Part shown: piece after piece, positions 1 through 11,640 of the stretch
Numbering within the stretch: position 1 is the first letter of the stretch
Layout: every line of letters starts with the position of its first letter
Source: Absidia repens
Lineage: Eukaryota; Mucoromycota; Mucoromycetes; Mucorales; Cunninghamellaceae
Length of the DNA: 64,000 nucleotides
Assembly (NCBI GenBank): GCA_002105175.1
Contig: MCGE01000041.1
Span: 124,001-188,000, forward strand
Reading direction: 5' to 3'
Notes under the pieces: generated by a model
What the model was told of the DNA's origin: nothing
What the model saw: only the letters and a program-made list of their open reading frames with translations
The model's database searches: none
Program-made: the position numbers and the translations under genes

Positions 1-261
1 AAATCTCATTTTTCTATTGAGTCACCAGTATTTAGCCCCGCCCCAGAATATCCTGCATTAATACTAACCCTACTATATAGTCCATTCAATTGCGAAATTC
101 AGAGGGTACAGATAGTAAAATATTCTATAGTGCACATTTTTTTCTTTTTTACAGAAGCACATACCATTCTTCCTACATATAAAAACACACACATACGCGC
201 ACCGGGTTTACTCATTCCCATTCAACGAGACAATAAAAGACATGAAATAGTTGAATGGTAA

Positions 262-600
262 AAAGACAAAACAGGTTTATTCAGATATGTATACAGTGTA
301 AACTATGACAACTAACACTAACCTAAGCTAATGGCACTATTCTAATATGAAGGCTAATCTAATGTAGGTTGGAAAACACAACTCCAAAATGAAAGGGTTT
401 CCCCATGATGTTTGTTTTGCATTTTTGAAAATGCCCCTAAATCAAGTTCTAACACTAATCCTAGATTGCTAGTATCCCAATGGGCCATGCCATCATATCA
501 TTCAATCTTTCATGAAGGAAAAAAAGAAAAAAGAAAGGAAAAGAGAGCCAAAAAAAAAAAAAAAAAAAAGAGAAATCATGTGTGCGGAGACTGAATTGGT
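262..600 (+). repeat. Dispersed repeat family, copy A
   Basis: This stretch shares ordered sequence blocks with copies near 10.7, 19.6, 53.7 and 54.2 kb, and with one reversed copy near 49.5 kb. The blocks are: a TTTATTCAG-type start; an ACTATGACAACTAACACTAA block; GAAAGGGTTTCCCCATGATG; a CTAACACTAATCC block; a purine-rich A/G tract; and a weak version of the CACGTG-CGGGATTT end. There is no coding potential. It is probably a non-autonomous mobile element or a decayed retroelement end. Class and exact ends cannot be fixed by eye. Confidence 0.6.
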
Positions 601-806
601 ATTTTACAGAGTTGAGAAAAAAGTCGAAAGAAGTAAAATTGAAAGTGATCGAATGATTACCAAAATGATTTGATAGCACTTTTTTATTATCATCATCATC
701 GTCAAAGGATAACTGGACCAGCAATTATCCTTTTTTTTTTTTTTTCAAGATGAAATAAAAATACTATAATGCTACTACAAAAAGGTTGATGATCTATAAC
801 GGTTTC
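601..806. other. Spacer downstream of the PL14 gene
   Basis: This is the 3' flank of the PL14 gene and contains short A and T tracts. No further gene, tRNA or repeat was seen. Bases 1-261 also show no gene. Confidence 0.5.
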
Positions 807-2015
807 CTATTGAGCCTTCAAAGTAAACCCTTTAAAGTAAGTGTGCTGGGTTTTCGGCGTTTTAAAATCAGACGAAGATCCACCAAAGAATGTGTCAAAA
901 ACTAGTGTGAAAAACAACAGCCAAAAATAGAACATCAGTCAGTTCCCAGATCATTACTTTCACCTTCCTTTGTCGTTCAAATGATTTCTCTTGTTATTTT
1001 TTATTTTATTTTTTACCTATACCAAACATTTTATCCGTAGACCCTGTACGATAAACCAGGTTGGACTGCTTATAGACTTGTTTTCCATTGACAAACACGG
1101 TGAGTTCCCCATTTTGTTTTCCTGGCGTATTTAGCTTGACCAGCTGACGGACGGAATTCCAAGTATTTGTTTTGAAAGACCAGCTGCCACGGCCTAGACT
1201 ATAGCCATAATCAGAGTTACAAATATTCCCATTTCCTTTGCAAATGTCCTTGGCTTGTAACTTGGGTGGCAGGTAGGCATAAATTTCCCCTTTGCCATTT
1301 TCACGCCACATGAATCTATAAAAGCCGGTGTGATTTGCATCGCATTAATTTTTGTATCGTACCTGTATTCTATGGTGGTGTTTTTTTTTTTCCGCTTACC
1401 GTGTAGAAAAACAAGTAGACGAGGTTGAGCCCGATGAACACTTTTCATGACCGCCATATAACCCAGGAAGCTGAAAAAAAAAAAAAATTAAAATTATGTT
1501 CCATGTATATTTCGATTCAATAAATATACCTTGCCACCTATAATATAAAAAAGCAAACAAGCTGTCAATAAATAGTGTTCATCCTTGGCAATCATTATGA
1601 GATTCATACCTTTAACAAAATCAAAGTTTTTAGGGAAAAAGAGTTGATAAGAAAGATCCAATAGCGCAGGGGCACGGGCCAATGTGATTGGCTGAGCATA
1701 AAATCCAATTCCTCCTTGCACCGTCGCGTCGGGATTCATTGAATTAGCAGGGTACGTGACTTGAAGCACCCCTTTTTCTTTCGAGGCTTTAGCAGGATCA
1801 TTGACAACAGCGTAGTTATAATCATTTGCATGCCAGGGCCATGACCATCCACCTTCGTCAGGAATATGCCATTTGGATTTCCAACTGGGATCACTACTGG
1901 GAGTTTCTTTGGCATACGACTGCCAATTGGCGAAATTCCAAGAAGATCCGGCTGCTGCTGCTTCAAAAAAATAAGATACAAGTAGGGTCGATGATACGAG
2001 CTCGATCAATTTCAT
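807..2015 (-). CDS. Polysaccharide lyase family 14-like protein (glucuronan/alginate lyase type), secreted
   Basis: The model is complement(807..901, 1017..1315, 1400..1470, 1530..1537, 1610..2015), 292 aa. The chosen start gives an N-terminal signal peptide (MKLIELVSSTLLVSYFFEAAAAG). An upstream in-frame Met at 2048 would spoil it. The body has the PL14-type signatures KGGKLPGLYGGHEKC (about residues 135-149), a Cys pair, MWRENGKGEIYAYLP, and a C-terminal DTFFGGSSSDF block. The KGGKLPGL motif is only restored if an 8-nt microexon at 1530-1537 is included; it sits between two introns with good GT...AG ends. PL14 enzymes cleave uronic-acid polymers by beta-elimination. Glucuronan is a wall polymer of Mucoromycota, so a role in wall remodelling is an inference. 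A TATA-like ATATATAAG lies about 70 nt upstream of the ATG on the minus strand. Confidence 0.8.
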
Positions 2016-2553
2016 TCTAAATAAAAACTTCTGAGAAAAAAGAGGCACAAACGAAAACGCACATACAATGTTCAGATCAAAGTCTTATATATTGACAGCC
2101 GAACGGAGTATAAAAAGGAAATTGGGTGTAACATGGCTGTGATATAAGATCAAATTTTATTACAAAAATAGGTAAAATATAAAAAACAATAGGGGGATAA
2201 TAATAATAATAGTAAAGGGAAGGGGATAGGAATACATGCATAACACTAAACTAGATAACATAATAAAATGGATATAAACATAAAAACATAAATATATAAA
2301 GAGATTGTGGTATGTAAACTAACTGAAAACTAATATCAAAGAAACAGAGTTCCAAGGCTCTGTTTTTCACAAAACAATGGAGTAGGGTACAAAGAGATCT
2401 AGTTTCAGTTCATCGGAAGGGAATCCAAGAGGAAGAGCGGCGTTCCTGTTTTTCGTCACTAATATCAAATAGGAAACACATTCATTAACAATGGATCGTC
2501 CCCCAACTAATAAACCTTCATTGCCCCATCACGTCCCCTTTATAATTTTCATT
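2016..2553. other. PL14 promoter and kinesin 3' flank
   Basis: Both flanking genes are on the minus strand. The right part is the kinesin 3' region and the left part is the PL14 promoter. Contents are A/T-rich with short ATAATA runs, and no other feature was seen. Confidence 0.5.
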
Positions 2554-5500
2554 TTACCTATCTACCACAGCACCGCTGCCTCTTAGAGGTTTAGCAATAC
2601 GCCCATAGTTCGAGGCCATAACATTTTGTGACTTTTGAGCTCGCGCTTGTTCCAACCGTTCACGAACCCTTTGCAGGTTTTCTTCGAATCTAAAAAAGAG
2701 AGATATGATGAACATGAAATAAAATCCATTTTCATATTTCTACTTACTTTTGTGTTTGGTATATCAAGTTGTCCTGTGCTTCTTGTAACATCAATTCCAA
2801 ACTTTGAATGCGTTCATTTCGTGTGACCAATTTGCGTTCGGAGATAGCAGCGTCCCTTTTTAATTGCGTGTTTTGCTCCACCAACTAATGATTGTAAAAT
2901 GTCATATGTTTAATATAAAATAAATTGATGATGATACCGTTCCCTGTTACCCCTGACTTTTTTTTTTATTTTAATTACCTGTTTTTGGACATTGGTCAAC
3001 TGCTCCAAGTTGCGTTCTAAAAAGGCCATTTTCTTTTGCTGTGCCTTGTTGTTGCTTACTTTCAAAACGTGGTTGTATTGTTCCCGAGTTTCTTCTAAAG
3101 AGATTTCTAGCTCCACCACCTTTTCGCACCGAGATTGGAGATCCCGCATCAGTCCCTTCTTCATCACTTCAAAGTAAGCCAATTGTTCGGCCATCGACTT
3201 GCGCATCTTTTCGATATCCTTTTCCTTTTCATCTAGTGTGGTCGCGGTTTTGGGTTGAGAGTCCAGAGCAGACTATAAAGGAATGGTTATTTGAAACATT
3301 GAACATCCGTTGTATTTTCCTAGGCCTGGTCCCTTTTTCTTCAAATGTTACCTGTAGTTTGTCATTAGATATTCGAAGCTCAACCATGACTGTGTCAAGA
3401 GCTTTGTATTCTTCATCTTTTCGATCCAATTCCTGTCGTAGATCTTGAATTTCTTGTTGTTGAGCTTCTTTCTTTGCGACGTATGTGTTCTCCAACTTGA
3501 TCTAAAAAAGGAACCATGAGTCTAGACGTTGGCACGCCGTTGCAACTTTTTTTTTTTTTTACCTTAAGTTCTGAGATTGTATCGGTCAAATCAGCGTTGC
3601 GTTCCATGGCAGTTTCTTCATCATTAATGGCTTTTTCCAGTAATTCTTCATATTCAACTTCCAGCGCATTAAGTTTGGTTTCTAGCTCAGTACGTTTCGC
3701 CAACAATGTTTCCTTGTCATGATGGAGGTTCTTGATAACTAGTTCCTGCTGACCCACTTGTGCCTTGTTTTGAAGTAATTGTTGTTTCAACTGTTGCAAT
3801 GCTTCTTCGCTAAGATTGATCGCAGAGTCCGGATTCAGTTTATCCAAAGTCATCTTCAGTTGTTGCTCTTTGAGAGAGATATCGCTGTCCTGAAACATTG
3901 AACGTAATAGAAAAAAAGTGAATACTTCTTAATGGACTGTGTACATCATTTACTGTTTACTAGCGCACTTACGGGAGGATCCAAAGATGCCATCATTTCC
4001 GCAATCTTATCTGCTTTCTTTTTCGATTTCGTTTCGTCATCTGTTTCTTTTTGGAGGTTGCGCAATTCATCGAGAGTTTGTTTCAACTGAGATAGTTCCA
4101 ATTCCAATTCTTGATTAGCATCCCGCAATGAGTCCACCGTAATCGCACTTTCCTTGCCATCGTAAGAGACCTTTTGCAGTTGAAGTTTGACGTCATTAAG
4201 TTCGGTGGTGATATTTTGATTATCAGTGGCCATTGTCTTTTCTTGTTCCTTCAAAAATCCAAGTTCTTCTTGTAAAGTGTCCAGGTGCTTTTCTCGTTCC
4301 GTCAATTCAGATTCCTTGTGTCCAGCGAGAAAACAAAAAGTGTGTTAATATTTTCATCCTTATCATTGTTTGCTACACTGTTTTTTTATTTCTATATTTA
4401 TTTTTAATATTGTTACCTTTTCAGCTATTTGATCCATCAATTCATTTTCCCTCTTCATGAATTCTTCACGTTCATCCTTTTCGAGTATAAGTGCCGGAGT
4501 TGTAGGTCTTGATTCGTCCACCAATGCTGGCCTGAAGGAAGATGGTGTAGGTGTTCTTGGTGATGGTGAATTTGATGTTGGTGATGTTGGTGATGCTGTT
4601 GTTCCAGATTTTGATAACTTGTCCATGGTTGCCCATTGGCTTTCAGGTACGGTACCACCAGATCTCCAAATGGTAACCTCACCCTCGAGAGCTTGAATGT
4701 AATATTGATAGCTGACAGTTTCACCTTTAAATTTCTTCACCAATGCCTTGAGTTCCGCAGGAGACAGATCAGCATTCACCTTGGCCTTGTTCTTGATTGA
4801 TTTCGCCCGAACACCAAATCGCAGAGTAGATATAGTTTCAGCTTCATTGTAGGATGATGGAGAGCAATTGATGATAAGTGTTGTGCGAGAGTTTCCACCT
4901 AATGATTCTTGTAGAATACGTGTGAGTTTGGAGTCTCGATAAGGAACGTGACTTGACTAAGAAGCATAAAACGACAGTGGAATATTTTAGCCAAGTAAAT
5001 TTTATAAATTATAAAAAAATAACAACTACTTACCTTTCCATCCGTCAGAGAATTGATGACCATGCCAAGCGCCGTCAGAGACTTGTTGATTTTCTTGGCC
5101 TCTTCCAATGTTTGTCCAGAAGCACCAGTTTTGCCCACCTTTTCGGAGCCCGCCAGATCGACCAGATAAAGCTTACCACTTTTAGCTGCGCCAGTGTCCA
5201 CATTCTTTTGTGTGATTGTAATCAAGACAATGGAATGACTACGAGAGCTTTCAGCATTCATATCTAATAGAGAAACCATACATGGTTAATTTCAGTCAAT
5301 CAGGTTGGAAAGTGATCTTACTTACTTGTATATGCTACGACACGATTGTTGCCACCACTTTTCATAACTTGGTAGACTTCTTCAGTTGATGACACGTAGA
5401 CTTCCAAAAGTCCTTTGACGTAAACCCCTTTTGTTTTGTCCTCATGAATTGGGAGATTATCATGAGAAGCTGATACAAAACATTATAACATAAAATACAT

Positions 5501-6283
5501 ATAAAAAGTGAGTAAAAATGAAACACAAATGAAATACTTTGTTTCAAATCGACTTACGATCCAATAAATCACGGACTTTTTCCATATATATTTCCATGTA
5601 GGACACCTTAACAGTAAATTCCATATTGGCAGGTGAGAGAATAATACTTTCGAAAATTTGTTCAACAATACGAGGAATAATGCCTTTGTCTTGAGAATCT
5701 TCGATGTCAGAGCCCTATTAATCAAACACATCGCATCGAAACTATAATGTAAGTTGACCCAATTATATCCAGGCTTTAATTTTGTATTTTCGACTTGCCA
5801 TCATGGTATATGTTTTCCCTGAACCAGTTTGCCCATATGCGAATACTGTGCCATTATAACCAGCAACCACATCTACCGACACAAAAAAAAAAAAAAAAAA
5901 AAAAAAAGGTGAGCAAAATATTGGACTCCTCACCAAATCCACACTCTCCGCCCGCCTATCCCATATTTTGCGGTTACCGTCTACAATGGACTTGATGGAG
6001 TATTCAAAGACTTCTTGTTGAGCAGTATTGCTACCAAACACCTTATCGAAAGCAAAAGGCGGCTGTGATGTACCCTGAATATCATATGAAACAAACAAAG
6101 GTGTCAGTAGGTCAAGGATTCCTAAAAGTTGGTCTCGCGTGTATTAAGTATCTTTTATCTTACTTTCAAAGTCACTGCACTTCCATCTTCTTGAATTTCA
6201 GTTATAGGCACACCTCCTTCCTTGATTTCAAGTTTATTTTGAGGCCGGAAACGACATACAACTTTGATATTGTTTCCTGACAT
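2554..6283 (-). CDS. Kinesin-1 heavy chain (conventional kinesin)
   Basis: The model has thirteen exons: complement(2554..2689, 2748..2884, 2979..3272, 3352..3501, 3563..3889, 3973..4314, 4417..4956, 5034..5263, 5326..5469, 5558..5714, 5799..5872, 5978..6074, 6164..6283), 915 aa, the usual size for a fungal kinesin-1. It is a plus-end-directed microtubule motor. The N-terminal motor begins [14 protein letters not shown], with P-loop GQTGSGKT at 86-93, switch I NAESSRSH at 200-207 and switch II DLAGSE at 233-238. The neck and neck-linker region is followed by long coiled coils. The tail carries GRIAKPLRG (900-908), the IAK autoinhibitory motif of kinesin-1. The intron after exon 3 starts with GCAAGT, so it is a GC-AG intron; it is needed to read TMMGSD across the junction. 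Confidence 0.95.
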
Positions 6284-6817
6284 GATGTGTGTTCCCTAGA
6301 GTGCAAAATAATAATAATAATAGCAATAGCAATAAAATAATAATGACAAAGTTGGAGGTAAATACTATATCAGTCATCAACTATTCCTCCCTCTTTTTTT
6401 CTTCGCGCTTCAATATTTTACCTATGCGAGATGTAAAAAGTGATGTTTGGAACAAAGGCAGATAAAGTGGAAAAGGAAGTGGATTTTTATTTTTTGCCGC
6501 CCCCTCAAGTGGTCCTGAGTCGGGATTTTAAAAATAGGTGCAGAAACCTGGGTGGTATACCCGGATGGTGGGGTATCCAACCGGTGGGATAATCGACATT
6601 AAAAAAAATAAAGGAACAGTGAATGAAGAGGCTGAGTGGTGACGAAAAATGTGAGGATATGATTGCAACTCGTACTGATCGGGGAAAGAAGTCCTGAAAT
6701 TTGGAGGCGGGAGAAGGTTAGGTTAGGGAAGTTCATCGCGTGATTTCCGCGGTTTAACCTGGTCGATGGTTTGAAACGCCGCATATATATATATTAAAAA
6801 AACTAAACAATAACTTA
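6284..6817. promoter_or_regulatory. Upstream region of kinesin-1
   Basis: This is about 530 nt of upstream sequence. It holds a C/G-richer patch at about 6490-6600 with several GGTG/GGTATACC-like and CCGG elements, including a GGTATACC palindrome near 6554. No coding sequence or RNA gene was recognised. The promoter role is inferred from position only. Confidence 0.35.
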
Positions 6818-7381
6818 AATAACACCAACGATATGTGAAAGCACACTGTCAGAGATGAATTTTATATGCCAAGAGAAGAGATCATACAAAAACAAAAAAA
6901 TAATCATTTATATATATGGCGTCTTTCTTGAGGCTGGTAGAATTTGATACCGGCTCCTAAAGAATTCAAAGAACTTAGCCCCTTATACATTGCGCACCAT
7001 AGACTTTTTTCATATTGTTTTCCTTTTAAGGCATTGTCTCGTAAAGAACAATCAGTGGGTGCTATACAGTAATTGGCCACAGAAAAATTCAGAAAATTTT
7101 CTGAGGAAAAGAGAATGAGCAATTTTTTTTTTTCTATTATTATTTATCTTCTTTACTATCAAACTTCTAACTGTTACTCTGTCAATAACTTTCTGCTGCT
7201 TCCAAATGCTCTCAACCTACCCTATCTATCTTATAAATTAAGTTTTTGCTCGTATCTCAAGCCACTGTATCTGTCTCCATGCCTCTCAAAAAACAGTTAT
7301 GCCATTAAAAAACTAAGTTTCCTCTTATGGCGTATAGAATTCATCTCTGACAGATGTCCTACAGATCATTGGTGTTATTAG
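6818..7381. mobile_element. MITE-like element with long terminal inverted repeats
   Basis: The left end (about 6818-6876) and the right end (about 7317-7381) are inverted copies. Both contain AATAACACCAAYGATMTGT at the outside, then CTGTCAGAGATGAATT and TAT-GCC further in. Inner parts of the arms (about 6925-6960 against 7250-7290) also match weakly in inverted orientation, so the arms may be near 150-200 nt. The element is about 565 nt, has no transposase and is A/T-rich, which is typical of a non-autonomous DNA element. No flanking target duplication could be identified with certainty. Confidence 0.65.
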
Positions 7382-7746
7382 AAAGGAAGAAAAAGAGAGT
7401 TTAGACGGTCTGAAAGAATAATAAAAAGGAAAGGGTGACAAGCACTCCTGGCATGATTGATTTTTTCTTTAATATATATCTACGATGTTTCAAAACATCG
7501 ACCAGTTTATCAATAAACAGTGGCGAAAGTCACAAAAGCAAAATAGATAATTGTTTGTAATAAAGACATATTTATTCATGAAGGTAATATTTGGACTAGC
7601 AACAATAAAAATTATAATAATCATGATGGTATATATATAAATACTAATAAAGGGGCGGGGGTAATAAAATGACGATAAAAAAGTAGGGTAGTAAGACGCT
7701 AATAATGGATCTTGCTATGTTATAATACTAAAATGGGATTCCATAT
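7382..7746. other. 3' flank of the DUF4203-like gene
   Basis: This is A/T-rich sequence between the inverted-repeat element and the stop codon of the membrane-protein gene. Inverted AATAAA-like stretches fit a minus-strand 3' UTR. A small inverted repeat (CGATGTTTCAAAACATCG) lies near 7482-7500. Confidence 0.4.
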
Positions 7747-9170
7747 CTATTCTTTTCCTGAAGATTTGCTTTCCACCACATTAACACCAAATGATCTACG
7801 ATGCCGTTTGACGTTCCAAAAGAATTGCCAGACTACAGAAACAAGGAAGAAGATGATCACAAAAGAGAGCATGACCACGACTGGTTGTTGTATGATATAA
7901 GAATTGAAGTGATATGGATTATCATCGAATATCAATAGCCAAGCATTGAGCATACCAGTATGAGCAAAAAAGTCCAACCCAAAGAGAAATAGATAAGCTC
8001 CAATGAATGCGGTAGCTGCAATTAGGATATAAGTTTCCAACAGATAGACTAGGGCTGCCCCGACCATTCCAATACCCACAATAAAGCATATCTGTGCTAC
8101 TTTCTGTTTAAAGCAATGTAAAAAATAAAAATTGAGTAAGAAAGTTGAAAAGCCGGAGCCCTGTTTTTTTTTTTCTCTTACCACTGTGATAATCAGACAA
8201 GATCTCCACGCCAGTATCCAGACAGCTACATAGAAGCCACCGAGCCCACCAACCAAGTAGATGCTGATAGAAAAAAAGAACATGCCCATACCCGCACCAA
8301 TAATGCCTAGTCCAGCGGAGACACAAGTATAAATAATATCGGTGTGAGGGTATCCAAAGTAGGGTTCGTTATTTGTAAGTCCAATCCATGTCATCACAGC
8401 TTCGGGAAAAATCCAAAAAATAAGTTACTATTCAAACCCAGCAACAGTAGAATTTTATTCAGTCGAATCGATTCATGCTTACCAAAGAAGACAAATCCAG
8501 TCAATGCCAAAGTGGGCCTAAAGAAATGGAATCCAAAAACCATAAAGTAAATGCCAATCATCATACAAATAATCCCAGTGAAAGCTTGAGCCACACTGAT
8601 GCCGTAGCCATAAGTGTCTTGAAGAAATGAAGGAGAAAAAACATTAGTATAAGAGTGAGAAGAAGAAGATTATCACTTACGCCACAAGTAATCACTCCAG
8701 CACTTTCCCGCACAAACAGGCAAGGCGCCATGGAAAGCAGCAGTAGCAGTAGCAGTTGAAGTGGCAGTTTTCGTTTTCGTCACCGTCTTGACCGTTCCAT
8801 GACCGCAATTAACCGTTTGAGTTTCCGTTTGCCACAGATGTTGTAGTTTCTGGTCACCAGCATTACCGAGCGGCACCTCCCCATTGTCTCCATCCCCAGT
8901 ATGACCATCATTACATATGGAAGCCCAGTTTTGATATAAACTAAGTGTTGCCTGTAAACCACCGTCATTTCTTTCCATTAGCTGTTTTCGTAAAGCAGGC
9001 AATGTTGGTTGTTGTTGTTTACCAAAGAGTGCAGAAGAAGATGCTAGCGTAGTAGTAGTAGTAGTAGTAGCTGTTGGAACTACATAACTATGACACGATT
9101 GGATATTGGACAGTAAGACGATAAAGAAGATCGAAATGAGAGAAAGCTTTGTAAAATTGAGGTGAACCAT
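7747..9170 (-). CDS. Multi-spanning membrane protein, DUF4203/TMEM198-like
   Basis: The model is complement(7747..8103, 8182..8399, 8483..8617, 8681..9170), 399 aa. An N-terminal signal peptide (MVHLNFTKLSLISIFFIVLL) leads into a Ser/Thr-rich luminal region with four Cys (about residues 25-165). About seven hydrophobic helices follow, starting at the GYGISVAQAFTGI block, and the tail is short and basic. Helix spacing and motifs such as FFRPTLALTGFVFFG and LLETYILIAATAFIGAYLF resemble the DUF4203 (TM7S3/TMEM198-like) family, whose biochemical role is not settled. An in-frame upstream Met at 9362 was not used because it would bury the signal peptide. The call rests on topology and residual motif memory, so the family name is less certain than the gene itself. 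Confidence 0.7.
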
Positions 9171-10179
9171 CGAATGCCTATTCACTTTGTAATATAAAGA
9201 AAAAGTAAGTAAATGGAAGAAGCAAAGAAGTTGAATGGACAATCTTTTTAATGAAGACAAGGTATCAGTTGGGTTGATAAGAAATGCCTTTGCATGTACT
9301 TTACCTTTGATGACCAAAGATTTGCCCTGAGTGTACAATATCCTTCCCTTTTTGAGGTGCATGTTATTGTTTCTTCAGTCTATTTATAATAAAAAAAGAA
9401 AGGTTGTTATTTTTCATGTAATTTTTATGCAAGTTTCCATACATTGCCCCCCACCCCCTTAATTATAGCGCTGTGGTTGGAATAACCATACCACTGATTA
9501 ATGGCGAAGTAAAGTAATTGTATCCAGATTGTTTTTTTTTTACCTTCATAAAAATCAATTTAGTCTTATTATTAGTAGCTATATGCACTATATTTAAGTC
9601 CATGCTAACATTCATGTCTTCGTTCTAAAAAAAATAAAGAGAAAGAAAGGGAAAAAATTCGCAGGACGATTTTCCTCCAACTGGCTAATATTCACACTCC
9701 GCGTTCCTTCGATTGCTCTCTCTTTGCGCTTCAAAAAAAGAAATGCGGGGTTTGAGCATTCTCATATTCCCCGCGCGCCTTCGTGAGAAGCCCAGGACGC
9801 CCTGGACGCCCAACTAGCTTTCGTTTTGGACTTTTTATTTTCATTGTCCCATATGCAATAAATTAATGAACTGAATATATAAATTATGTGCAGTTAGCGT
9901 CATTATAATATTTTGATAAGAAAGGCTACGCTGGCGACACAACTATGGTTGATTGATACAAATGGTAGAAGGGCAGATATATTATAGCAGCAGTTACATT
10001 GATGGAACGAACTTGATTCGCTAATTAATATGAACCGTGGAGCGACATTGGAAAACAAACTCGCGGGAGTTTTCCTTCTTTATTATGACACTGTGCTATA
10101 CAGAAGGTAGGAGAAGATGTTTTACAGCACAGCAATAGCTACACTCACGACATATGGGTTATGCTCACAAATTTTATTC
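9171..10179. other. Intergenic region upstream of the membrane protein
   Basis: No gene was recognised. There is an in-frame open extension of the neighbouring gene up to about 9362, which is likely 5' UTR. A short GC-richer patch lies at about 9750-9830 (CCCGCGCGCC, and GACGCC repeated twice near 9795). Confidence 0.4.
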
Positions 10180-11050
10180 ATATAATGGATCGAACTGGAA
10201 TTGGTTCACACTTCTTATAAAGTGCCCCAAAACTTTTAACAAGTTATTAGGCTCCCGAGGAAAGCAGCCATAGCGGGTGTTTGATAGAACATTCATAAAA
10301 CAGCTACAATATTGGTACTTTTTACTATTTATTGGATCAGAGGATGACTAACAAAAATAACATATTTTATTGAAGTTGCATGGTATATATTAAGTCAAGT
10401 CATGGGGTTCAATTGTAACAAGATATCTATTGGTGATGACATGAGGAGCCGTAGTGGTATATCTGGAGATTGATCAATCCTAATCTAAGGGGATGTTGGT
10501 AAAATTAGTATAGTATGTTGTGGAAGGCATGAGAACGAACAAAAAGGAATATCTTTTACTGAAGCATAGCAAAAGTCAGCCCAATCTAATGGAACAACGG
10601 TAGTAAAATAATAGTAATCTATTGTACAAGACATGACAGTGACTTCCGTTACATTGTTGATTGGAGGAAGTAAAAATATACATATTTTATTCAGATTTAG
10701 AAACAAAGTACGACAAACTAACACTAAACTAAGCTAGTGAAGACTCGAAAAAAGTCAACTAAATGTGTGGTCCTTAATTCTTGGATTCAAATGAAAGGGT
10801 CCCCCATGCATCTTGTAATCCCTGAGCGGAAATCCCTTCTAAACGAGTCCTAACACTAATATAAGATCAGCATGACCTCAAAAAACTTGAATGGGCGGAA
10901 AAAAAAGGAGAAATAGAAAACGAAGTGGGAAAAAAAGAGAGGAATTTTTTCGGCAAACTCCGTTGGACGGAGAGAGAGGAAAACATAAAACCTGGCAATA
11001 AAATAAATTCACGTGGACGGGATTTGAAAAACCCTCTCTGCGATTTTCCG
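10180..11050 (+). repeat. Dispersed repeat family, copy B (extended form)
   Basis: Bases about 10180-10440 match 19100-19300 (shared blocks around CATAAACAGCTACAATA, GGATGACTAACAAAAA and ATTTTATTGAAG...GGTATATATTAA). Bases about 10660-11050 match copies A, C, E and F through AACTAACACTAAACTAAGCTA, ATGAAAGGGTCCCCCATGCA, a CCTGAGCGGAAATCCCTTCT block and CACGTGGACGGGATTTGAAA. Short TTTTATTGAAG-like boxes recur at about 10360, 10545 and 10687. Each reads as AATAAAA on the minus strand. Confidence 0.6.
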
Positions 11051-11236
11051 TTTCTTTTATCCATCATTGTAACGTAGTACTGTACTGTATTTGTAATGAT
11101 AACAGTACTGTACTTTAGATTAGTTTAATGTTAGTTTAAAATACTTTGTTTCTACATCTGAATAAAATATGTCTCTTTTTACTTCCTCCAATCAACAATG
11201 TAACGGAAATCACTGTCATATTTTGTACAATAGATT
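10612..11236. repeat. Inverted repeat pair (fold-back structure) inside copy B
   Basis: The left arm 10612-10737 and right arm 11117-11236 are near-perfect reverse complements. They share TTGTACAATAGATT, the block around CAATCAACAATGTAACGGAA, CTGAATAAAATATG, and the TTAGTTTA-TGTTAGTTT end. The spacer is about 380 nt and holds the repeat core. The structure would form a fold-back hairpin. It is either a fold-back element or two copies inserted head to head. Confidence 0.7.
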
Positions 11237-11264
11237 TTTTTTATTAGCAGTCAATCTCGTTTGA

Positions 11265-11640
11265 GTAGTATTGACTATTTGGTGTGTTTAATAAAACAAG
11301 ACACCATCTAGTTTTTCAAGCTTTCTACGAGTTCCCATTTTGTACTTGTCCCTTTACCTAAAGTTTATCATTCTTCAAATCTTACAATAGCCTCCCTCCC
11401 AGTAGATTCCTTATTAAACCCCTTCCTATAATGCATCCCTCGTCTTTCGTTTTAGTTTCTACGATATGCTTTAATAAAATGTCTCTTTATTAACCATCCT
11501 TTGACCCATCGAGTAATACGCAATCTCGCTATTATATTTGATTAGTGGGTTCCATATAAAGCACTTCCTTTCTAATTCGACCATGACTGCCATTCCCACA
11601 GAGTCACAGGGACTGATTGTCAATATTCAATTACTTAATG
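11265..11640 (-). repeat. Dispersed repeat fragment, reversed
   Basis: It contains TTAATAAAATGTCTCTTTATTAACCATCC and related blocks that resemble the reversed 10.2-10.5 kb sequence and 49.9-50.1 kb. It is more diverged than the other copies. No coding sequence is present. Confidence 0.4.

Noticed and set aside
461..724. 87-aa minus-strand frame inside repeat A
   Set aside because: It depends on homopolymer runs and crosses the repeat boundary.
10180..11640. Possible LTR retrotransposon
   Set aside because: No reverse transcriptase, integrase or direct terminal repeats were found. The structure is inverted, not direct.
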